A stretch of DNA of 64,000 nt from Paraspadella gotoi (taxonomy: Eukaryota; Chaetognatha). This document shows, piece by piece, positions 25,497 through 36,500 of this stretch (positions are counted from its first letter, which is position 1; the number at the start of each line of letters is the position of its first letter). Position numbers and translations under genes: made by a program. The stretch spans positions 22,941,486-23,005,485 of the forward strand of contig CM119267.1 of assembly GCA_051294375.1 (NCBI GenBank), given 5' to 3'. The notes below the pieces were generated by a model, which did not search any database, was not told the origin of the DNA, and was given only the letters and a program-made list of their open reading frames with translations.

Positions 25497-28400
25497 CCCT
25501 TCTATTTCTCTATATTTATAAACACTAAGTATTTCAAATTAACATTTTCGTTCGTCCCCCCTCCATTTTCCCTCCACCCTTTACTTTAACTCAGACGGCG
25601 TTGGATCGAGAACGCCGCTCCGTCTACGAGCTCGAGATCGTGGCGAGAGACTCGGGAAGTGTGGTCGCCATGGAGACGACGGCCACAGCGACGATCGTGG
25701 TCAAGGATGTCAACGACAACCTTCCCCAGTTCGTCGAAGGTGGAGTTAAGGAAGTTTGGGTCGCGGAGGAAATCAACTCTGGAGGGTAAGTTTTTTTTTA
25801 GATTACAACCTGATACTGACCCATCGGTTATTCACTATCATGTAATCGTGATTTTGACTACCGTTCGCTTGATAACCCCCCACCCCAAAAAAAATTCAGT
25901 CAAAACTTTAAACCTGATTTGCATGGTTTAGCTCCAGTGGAAGACTTTACCTAGGCTTTCAGCATTCTGTAAAATTGTAAACAGTGTTTGGTTAATTTTT
26001 CTTTTAAACTGGAGCTTTGTTGTATAAATTTGTTGTTCAAATTTATTGGGTTCAAAGAACACTTTTTCAGTCTTTGAGTGGAAATAGTTAAATGATAGTT
26101 AAATGATAGTTAAATGATCGCCTGGAGTATAAATTTTAGTTCCGTATTATCCAGTTAACTTAATGATGTTTATACAAAAATCTATTTATGATTAATTGAT
26201 TATACATTGCATTTTATTATATTAAAATGCCTTTTTACCTTCTTTCCCCCCCCCCTCATTAGTTTCGTCGCCGGCGTCCTCGCCGTCGACCCGGACTCCG
26301 GCGCCAACTCTCTCGTCCGCTATTCCCTTTCCGGCGCCGACGCCGACCGATTTTCCATCCACCCCTCGACCGGCGTCATTTTCGCCCGGCAACGCCTCGT
26401 CGGCGGAATCGGCGCGGCGCCTTTCCGTCTCCGCGTCTCCGCCACCGACGACCCCAACAGCCTCGGCGGCGGCGCCGGCGGTACCGCTCGTTCCACGACG
26501 CAACTGTTAACCATCAAAGCCGACGCCCGCAACACTTTGTCGCCGCCCATCTTCTCCGCATCCACGCCAACTTCCGTTTCAGTCTCGGAAGACGTCTCTA
26601 TCGGCACTGCGGTCGCCGCGGTCGACGCCGCCGGTTCAGCTGGCGGCGCCGTCGTCTATTCCATCGTCGCCGGCAACGTTGGCGCCGCGTTTAGCGTCAA
26701 CGGCGCCGGAGAGATCCTCGTCGACCGGAAGTTGGACTTTGAGACGATCAAGAGTTTCGATCTCCACGTGGAGGCGTCGGACTCTTCGACGACCTTCTCC
26801 AAATCCATCCGGAAGATCTCCGTCGCCGTCGATCCGGCCAACGACAATCGACCGGAATTCTCGGCGCCGGAATACTTCGTCAACCTCGACGAAAACGCGA
26901 TGCCTTCCTTCACCCCGTTGGTCGTCGTCTCCGCCAACGACGCTGACGGCGACGCCATCGTCTACGACATCGTTCCCAGCGACGACGCCGCCGCTTTTAG
27001 CCTCGACGCCGCCACGGGGGCGTTGAAGGCGCGAATCAGGTTGGATCGAGAGCTCCAGGCCGAGTATCGCCTGATCGTCCGCGCCGTCGACGCCGGGACG
27101 CCGCCCAAATCTTCCTTCGCCGTCGTCTCCGTCGTCGTTGATGACGACAACGATTCGGCGCCGAAATTCGTTCGAATCTACGACGGCGCCGCTATTTCCG
27201 AAGCGGCGTCGGTCGGCGCCGTCGTGATGACGCTAGAGGGCGTTGACGCCGACGTCGGAGTGAACGCCCGATTGACTTACTCGTTAAAGAAGGTGAGGAA
27301 TGGATGTGCCGCATTGCTGCAGCATAGTTTTATAATTACAATCTTAACAATCATCGCTGTAAATAACATTTTACTTGATTTTTTAAACAACTCTTTCTAG
27401 AAAAAACAAAATTTTCGTTTTCAAAACATTTTGACTTTAGAACAAAATTTAAAAAAAACAAAAACAAAACAAAACAAAAAACATCTAATTAAAAACAACT
27501 GACTCACTTAACATCCCTCTTTCCACACTACCCCCCCCCCAAAAAAAAAATCACAGCCTCGCGACGCCGGTCCAAACGACGCCCTCCCATTCGCCGTCGA
27601 CCCCAATTCCGGCGTCCTGACCGTGGCGGCGCCGTTGGACCGAGAGACGACGCCGCGTCACACGATCGTCGTCAGCGTCACCGACGGAAAATGGCAGAAC
27701 GACGCCGAAGTGACGATCAACGTGGACGACGCCAACGACAACGCCCCCCAGTGGTTGAGGAAGGAATTCGAGTTTCGGGTTACGACGGAGGACTTGGAAG
27801 GTAAGGGCGAATGGGTAATTGGTCGGTCGGTCGCTAGAATTATGTAAAAATAAATAAGAATTTACTTTTTCCGATGTACTACTAAAACAGATATACTACA
27901 CCGTATAAGTGTTATGATTATTTCTCGTTCGTGGTATCATATTTTTCCTCAACGAAATTTATAAGGCAAATAAATTGCGCATTTGTTCATGATTTGTCAA
28001 GTGAACAAATAATTTAGACATAAACATTAAAAATTTAATTTTTCCAGGCACCTTTGTCGGTCAAGTCGCGGCCTCCGATGCCGACGCTTCCGGCCCCAAC
28101 TCCCTCGTCCGCTACGAACTCGTGACTCCGTCTCTCTACTTTTCTCTCGACGCTGATTCGGGCGAGATCTCCGTCAGACGCCGACTCGACGACGCCGCTT
28201 TTGACGATGCGGCCTCTCGGCAATCCCGGCATCGTCTTCGCCTTCTCGCCAGAGACGCCGGAAATCCCGGCCTCTCATCCGGCGTTATCGTCGTTGACAT
28301 CATCGTCCGTCGCGTCGTCGTCGCTGAGCCGGTTTGGACGGCTTCGGACGCTTGGTGGCGCCGGTTCTTTCCGGTGCCGAGAGACGCGACGCCGGATACC

Positions 28401-28999
28401 GAGATAATCGCCGTCGCCGCTTCTACTTCCGCAGGCGACGACGCCGCAGACGTAGTCTTCGACGTCGTGGGCGGCAACGCCTCGTCCGCGTTCTCCCTCG
28501 ACCGCGCCACGGGTGGCGTCCGTTTGTCTCGCTCTCTATCGTCGGAATCGATCGGCGCTCGTTTCGATCTTCTCGTCGAGGCCTCCGTCGGGGCCGCCAA
28601 GGCTCCGCGGCGTCGGCTGAAGCTGATGGTGACGGGGCCGAACCTCCACCCGCCCGTCTTCACTTCCTCCAAGTTCGAACGGAAGGTGATGGAGAATTTT
28701 CCTCTGGGTCGAACCGTGTTGAGGGTGACGGCGTTGGATCCCGACTTTGGACTCAACGGGAGAATCGAGTACGAGATCGTGGAGGGAAATGACGACGGGT
28801 GGTTCCGCATCGACGAAGCGACGGGAGAGATTAAGGCGGAGAAGAGGCTGGACTTTGAGAAGACGAGGGTTGCCGGAATGAAAGTGAGTGAGGGTGGGGT
28901 GTGGGTGGGGGAGAGGGGGGAGGAGAAAATTGGTGAGGATGTCGCCAACGGAATATGGACCATATTATATTATGGTGAAGTTTTGGAAAAGCGTACTCA

Positions 29000-29087
<88 letters not shown>

Positions 29088-30507
29088 TCCTAATTTTTTT
29101 GTTTTAACTTTGCTTTTGGTTGTTAAGTATCGAATTAGTCGCCGTAAGTGAATGTTTAGAACAGTAAAAGAAGGGGACCGAATTTTGGCCCTTAATAAAA
29201 GTTAAAGATGTTCTTTTATGCTCATTTACATATTGCAGAAAATTAGAAGAAAAGGTGAAAAATATTTTTAAAAGCGAATTGTCAAAGAATTTGCAACTTT
29301 TCAAGTAGCTATTGGAGTATTTTTAAATTTTCTAAATATTTCATTTAGAAGAACATTTTTTAATGATACAAAAGGAAAAAATCTTAGAAATTTTTAACCA
29401 TTAGCCAACAGAAAATGATGAAAAAAAATATTATGATTAAAAATAATTTGATAATGGCATTGGCGTTGGAGACAAATTCTTGTGGACGGACATCTGCCGG
29501 CCTCGCCCGCTGGTGTAAATTAAATACCTTATTTGAGGGCCTTTGAGGCTACTCTTTCGAGCCTTCAATCAAGTCATTTAGTGGTACTTTAATTGGCATT
29601 GCCTAAATATTTTTGTTAAGGAATATCTTGTTTTTTTTCTTCTTTTATCAGAAGTTTATATGATTCGAATCATATTAAGGTCGAAATTCTTTTTGCCTGT
29701 ATTAGGACAATCCGTAAGTATGAGCTTTAGAATTCTAAGGGAAAAAAGCAATGTCGCTCTAAAGCTTTAGAGGTGTTCAAAAATCTCATTTGCATATTGC
29801 AGTAATTTTTTTAGTTTTCCACTGATAAGCCTTTTTAAGTACAATAATTATTTCTTTTATTTTTAGTTATTTAAAATTTTGAAAGCAGTTAAAAAAATAT
29901 TTGATTGATTTTTAGTAAATTTTCACGTTTCCGAAAACGAAAAAAGTGTAGAAATATAAATATTTTACAGAACACTGCGAAAGAGGTATAGGAAATGTTA
30001 AAGTAATCAAAGCAACAAATTGAAGTTACTCCTGTATTTTTATTATTTTCATTTCTTGGGGGCCTCTTGTGTTATAGTGGTAGTTTCCATCAAAAACAAA
30101 GTTGTTACGGGAACCGGCTCAATCCGATGATCCCTTCCAACAGGTCCGCGCCTCCGACGGCGCCTTCCGCCGCCAATCCGCGACGGCGACCGTCCTCGTC
30201 AAACTCATCGACGTCAACGATTCTCCGCCGGCTTTCGATCTCCCCGACTACCACGCCTCCGTCGACGAGAACGCCCCCGCCGGTACACGCGTCACTCAAG
30301 TCTCCGCCCACGACCCGGACTCGGGCGTCCACGCTATCGTCAACTACGCCCTCGTGGGGCCGCTGGACGGACCGCGTCGGGCCTTCGCCGTGGATCCTTC
30401 CACGGGGGTCGTGACCACGACGGAAGAGTTGGACTTCGAGGCGCAGAGTCTGTGGGTGCTGCACGTGGTTGCGTCCAATCCGGGGATGCAGGTGCGGGAA
30501 TGGAGAG

Positions 30508-30555
<48 letters not shown>

Positions 30556-33500
30556 GTGTATGTGCGTAGAACGTGAGATAGATGGGTACAAATAATAGAT
30601 CATGGAGAGATCCAAATCATTTTATCTGCATTTTCAATTAATGACATTACGTTATTTACAATTTACTGGGTCCTCGTATCCCTGCTCAATGAAAGAGATG
30701 ACCATGATTATATTTTCCCCTTTCACCCCCCCCCGTCAACACCCCCTGTCCCCCCTTCCACAAATCAGGAGACCCTCTGCAACGTCCACGTTAACGTCCG
30801 CTCCTTCAACGAGTATCGCCCCGTCTTCGTCGAGCGTCGACTCAACTTCGACATTCCCGCCAATCTAGCCGTCGGCAGCCGAGTCGGCGAAGTCTTGGCC
30901 ACCGACTCGGACGGCGGGCTGCACGGCGAGATTCGGTACCACCTCATCGGAAAGAGTCTGGACGAGCCTTTCCGGTTGGACGAGGCTTCGGGAGTTATCA
31001 GTTTGAAGGTGAGAAGGATGACGACGATGACAATGATTAAAAATATTGAGTGATAATTATTATTTTAATGTATTTGTATTTATATTTGTATTTAGTTTTA
31101 GTTTTAGTTTTAGCCTCTGTATCGTATTTTAAGAAGGGATGTATTTTTTAAGTCTCTTTTCTTCTCATGGTTTAAAAAACCGTAACTTAAAAATTCACCC
31201 CGAATCGCCCCTAACAATTTCCTCCACTCCCCAACCCACAGTCACCCTCGGATCCCGCCAACACCCTCGAGGGCCGATCCCTCGTCGTCCTCCACGTCCT
31301 AGCCAAAAACGAAGGCAGCGTTCGTGGAAACGACACGGATCAAGCCGAGGTTCGGATCAACTTACTTCCCGCGGCCCCGCGACTTACTTTCAGACGCCAC
31401 GCCCACAAAGTAAGTTTCACTCCGTCTTTGATTGTAACATTTAATAATTTGCGATTAACTGTTCAAAGCTACAAAAATTAATACTATCGAAAAATTTCAT
31501 GAAAATTCAATCGCATTCACCGGTTCCAATTCTTAATTTGGGGATAATTTTAAATTGGTTGTACAATAATAAAATCTTTCCTGTTGAGGCGACTTTATTT
31601 TGCATAGCAATTTTAGCATAATAGTGATTCTTCTTTTTATTATTTGATTTTTTTTTTCGCAAAGGGTACGACGAGAAACATCATTTTTTATAAACAGGAA
31701 ATAATCATAAGAGTGATGTACAGAAATAACGGACAGCTTGGTAATTATGAGAGTAAACAACTGCATTATGTATACTGGAGTGACGTTTTTTCTTCAGGTC
31801 CACGTGCCTGAAGACGCGGAGCAAGGACGAAGAGTGGTTAGGCTGGAACTGGTGGCCAACGACGACGCCGGCGAGGTGCGCTACGAACTCCACGACGCCG
31901 TCGCGGTCTCAAAGGCGCCACCTTTTCGCGTCGACAATGACGGCGTCGTTTTCGTCGACGGTCCGCTGGATCGCGAGACGGTCGCCCTCTACAATCTTTC
32001 GGTGACGGCGTCCAAAGTCGATGGAGGATCGACGTCTCGAACCGGTGTGGTCGGCGTCGTCGTCGTCGTTGACGATGTGAACGATTCTGGTCCAGATGTC
32101 GATCCAGTTTATTTGAAGGTAAGGTTCAGAAAACAAAAGGCAGGGAAATTCTTTCCTAAAAGTAAGTTTATGTCATTGCCTTCTGATTAGTTTATCATGA
32201 AGTTATAAAAATGATAAAATTTAAAAATGTAATAAAATATATCATTAAATAATAATAAATGATAATAATGAAAAAAAAACGAAATAAAATAATAATAAAA
32301 AGTATATAAACTCATCTAGATGTAAATTAAAGTCGAAAACCCACCCGCAAAATTTAAAACCTTTAATTTTTAAACATCAACAACAGGCCCACCTTACGGA
32401 AAACCAACCCGGCCCCGTCCCCCTCATCCGCCTTCGCCCGACCGACCCGGACACGCCCCTCAACGGCGCTCCTTTCCGCTTTCAACTCCTAGACGTCTTC
32501 GACGGCGACGGAACGCGCGTGGACGAGCCTCTCTTTGACGTCGACGCCTCCACCGGCGCCCTTCGCTCCCTCGGCGCCGTCGACCGCGAGATCCGCGACC
32601 GATTCCGCGTCGGGATCCGAGTCTCCGACTCCGGAACGCCTCGTCGATCCTCTGACGTCGAAGTCGACGTCGTCGTCGAGGACATCAACGACAACCCCTC
32701 GTTTCCACGGAGGGTGGAGGTGAGGGGGTTGGGGGGGTGAAGGATGAGAGAGTAAAGTGGAAGATGAAAATGCACATGAGATTATTGTGAATAAGTAAAG
32801 TATTTTAGTTTCTTCTAATGTAGTTGAGTTATCTACGGAGTTACATATTTTTTTTATCTCATCTCATGTGTTTTGAATTTAGGTTATACCTTTTTTCATA
32901 AATTATTAAAAGTGACCGTGTGGATTGACCGGCTCGGAGAAAGAGGAGAGAGGAAGGGTTAATAAATAACATTTTCACTATTTAGTAGTTAGTACTCGCT
33001 CCGTGAATGACTAAGTAAGATCCCAATCAAATAAATGACGTACAACAATCTATTTTCCTGTCAAAAAGTCTCTTTTCTTAATTTTTTTATTAACAGTCAC
33101 ATTTATAGTGTAAATAGACCGGAAGTTTACAAGAAACGTTAAAAAACGTAAAACGCTGATTCATATTTTTTTTTAATTTATTGACGATGAGAATCACTTA
33201 ACAAGCTAATCACAAACGTACGAAACTCCAATTGTATGAGTTTTTATAAAAAATGCGTCGAACATTAGTTGTCTTTTTGTTCATAATGAAGCACCACGCC
33301 ACAATATAACTACAATATGCAAACGAGATCGTCTTTATTCTCCCCAGGTTTGGGTCGCTGCTGCGAATCGACTTCTCGATCGTCCCGTCGTCGTCGCCGA
33401 CGTCGGCCCCTTGGACGCCGACTCTACCGGCGACTACGCCTGCCGCTTCGCCGACGTTGCTACCGACGACGTCTTCCAATTTTCCCGCGGCTGCGAGTTG

Positions 33501-36500
33501 ACGCTGCGTCGAAAGCCTTCGACGAGCCATTCCGAGTTCAAAGTGGCCGCTTCGGACGGGATGCACGCTGAGGTGGAGAACGAAGTTTCGGTCAGATTGT
33601 TGGAGGCGGATCTTGAGGCAGCCGCCCAGCACGCCGTCCATTTGAAGCTCTTGGGTAAGTCCACTTCTGAATCTTCTTTGAATCTTCTTTGAATCTTCTT
33701 TCCACTTGGGTAAGACCGTGTTAATTTTGGGTGTCAATTTTGCGATGCATTTTAATCAATGTCAACAAACATTAAACTTCAATCTTACGATTCAATTTTG
33801 ACAAACCCACTTTTCTATTGACTGTATTAATTTTTCTCAAAAGTGTGTCTGTTTCTATATATATACACGAAGGCGCATTGCACGATGCGAATTGTTCAAA
33901 ACACCTTAATCATTAACCAGCAACCTGCCTCTTCTCAATCAACTCTCTCCCCAGGCCACTTAATCCATATCCTCTTGATTCATCCCCACCCCTTATTTAA
34001 TTCACCCCCTCCCCCCTTCCAAACCAGGCTCCCCCTCCACCCTCTTCGACAACGGATTCTTCGTCAACTTCGTCTCCAAACTCGAATCTCTTCTCTCTCC
34101 TCTTCACGACATCCAAATCCTCGGCGTGGAAGAGGACGAGGAAGAAGACGAGGAAGATGACTCCTCCCCTCCCTCCCTCTCTCTCTTCCTCGCCGCTAAA
34201 CTTCGCTCCTCCGATTCCTACCTTCCTTCCTCTTCCCTCCAACCCTTCCTCCGTTCCTCCCTCTCTTCTCTGCACGCTTTGGCGTTGGTCGTCGACGATG
34301 GCGACGGCGACGTCGACTTCGATCCCTGCTCCGCAGCGCCCTGCGGTCCAGCGTCGCGCGGCGCCTGCGCTTCGCGCCTGGAGATCCCGACGACGACGCC
34401 GCTTCGACCGGCGTCCATCGCTTCGGCGACCCTCGTCTTTTCCGGTCCGCGAGTCCGGCGCCGAGTTGACTGCGCCTGCGTGGCTCCTTTCGTCGGTCCC
34501 TTTTGCCGGAAATCGGCGGATCAGTGCGCTCGACCGGACGCTTGCCGGAACGGCGGCACGTGCCGGCCAACGGCCTCGGGGACGCCGGAGTGCGCGTGCC
34601 GGGAGGGCTTTGCCGGGCCCAAGTGCGACGACGTGGACGAGTGCCGGGAATCGAGTCCGTGCCGGGGCGAAGGCGCGCGTTGCCGGAATCTCGTCGGCGG
34701 ATTCGAGTGTCTGTGTCCGGCCGGACGGACGGGCCGACGCTGCGAGACGGTGCTGGATGTCTGTGCTGCGGGGCCCTGCGCCAACGGCGGCTCCTGCTCG
34801 AGTCACAACAATGTGGATTATAGGTGAGAAGAATATATATGGAATTTGGGTATCGATTGGCGATCTGCGGATCAAGAGAGAGACAGAGAAGAGAGAGAGA
34901 GAAGAGACAGAGAGAGAGAGCGCTTTATTCTTATTCACCCACCCCACCTTTAGATGCAAATGTCGCTTCGGATTCGCTGGTCGACACTGCGCTCAAGGGA
35001 GTTGGGGCTTCGAAGAGCTAAGCTTCGCCCGACACGAAGTCTCGGCCAAGGGAGTCGGCGACGCCACCGTCCAGTTCTCGACGCTGCGTCGCGAGGCTCT
35101 GCTGCTGGCGCTGGAGTCGTCCTCCGCCTCTCTCGTCCTTATCGCTCAGATCGTCGATGGTCACGTGACTCTTTCCGTCCGGCCCTCCGCCTCCCGCCCC
35201 GCCTCCACGACAAAGATCCCCCACCCGGTCGCCGACGGCTTATGGCATCAACTCTCCCTGGCGCGGACCCTCGAAGGCTACGCCGTAACCGTCTCAGACT
35301 GCCCGACGGGCGACTTGGTCTGCGGTTCGTGCCTGCCCGGCCGTAAGTGTCAAACCACCATCTCGCTGCCCGTCGGGATCGAAGGTTGGTCCTCGTCGCT
35401 GACGGGCGGTTCGCTCTTCGTCGGCGGATCGCCCTCGCGACGATTCGTGGAGAGGTTCGGCGTAGAGTTGTCGGCACACGACTTTGTCGGGTGCCTTCGT
35501 CGGCCGGTGATCAACGGGAGAACGCTGGCCGACTTGGAGGATCTGGACGAAGCCGTCGGGGTGAAGAGGGACTGCGGGAGGTCGGCGACGGACCTCTGCG
35601 GTGCCGGCGCCGCCTGCGAGAACGGCGGAATCTGCGAGGACGTCTGGTCGGACTTTCACTGCACCTGTCCTAAGGTGAGAGAAGGATTGATTAGCGAATT
35701 TCGTTACTATACCATGTAATGCTTGAGAACAGTTTCCATAAATGAAATAATGCTTCATATTGAACGTTCAAAGTGTTTTAAAAATAAATGTGCTAGATGG
35801 CGCCCTAAATTATGCTAAAAATAGCTAGATTTTTTTTTACTATGCTAAATATTATGCCAAATTATTTTTTTGCTAATTTAATACAAAACTGTTACAAGAG
35901 TAAAGAGAAACGATTATTAATAATAAAAAGCATATTGTCAGATAAACTGCAATATGCAAATGAGAATAAGACAATCGATATTCTTTTTCTTAAGAAGAAT
36001 GAATTAGATACTTTGTAGAATATTATCTTCACATTTCACCCAAACTTTCCCCCCCCCCACACACACAGGTCAAATCCGGCAAACGCTGTACGAACGAGCC
36101 TTCTCCCCTGGTCTTCGGCCCGGACGGCTACGTGGAGCTGCGAGAGCGAGAGGCGTACGTGCGTGACGAGATTTTGTCCTCCGTGGGGGCGTCGTCGTCG
36201 TCGAGGCGTCGGTCCGCCCGCGCTCCCTCCTCCTCTTCCTCTTCCTCCCATCCTCAGAGACACCTATCGTTCGAACTCAGAACTCGATCCACCGACGCCG
36301 TCTTGCTATACGCGTCGGAGGCGGACAGCTTCACACTGCTCATGATTATAAACGGACAACTATCCTACGTCACACAGGTGAGCCGGACAGCCAGATTGGC
36401 GAGTGCTAATCTATTGCATAATCTATTCTATTCTAATCTGCTTCATTCAATTCTTCCAATTTAGATATTTCATATCCTGTATTCTGTATTCTTTTTCTAT

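Larger units (their letters stand above)
24576..25594. other. Cadherin intron 21 with two antisense tRNA genes and a CT microsatellite
   Basis: An intron of about 1 kb. Besides the two tRNA genes it holds a (CT)n tract at about 25424-25497 just upstream of the exon 22 acceptor. The rest is AT-rich and shows no further gene. Confidence 0.85.
21704..33654 (+). other. Cadherin exons 18-31, cadherin repeats of the middle and membrane-proximal ectodomain
   Basis: This part is outside the palindrome and present once. Several exons hold more than one repeat: exon 20 (22985-23624), exon 21 (23908-24575), exon 23 (26263-27292, the largest) and exon 25 (28048-28883). Junction motifs include VNDNAP, VNDHAP, ANDNRP, DNDSAP, ANDNAP, VNDSPP, VNDSGP and INDNPSF. 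Exon 19 carries an in-frame (GAC)n run giving about seven consecutive Asp at 22648-22670. Two single-base frame breaks lie here: an apparent extra T in exon 18 near 21714, and an apparent missing C in exon 21 near 23975. In both cases the flanking frames give good cadherin sequence on either side. Confidence 0.85.

Noticed and set aside
33997-34959. 320-codon minus-strand ORF opposite the EGF exon
   Set aside because: It is an antisense shadow of GC-rich cadherin exon 32, whose plus frame codes EGF repeats.
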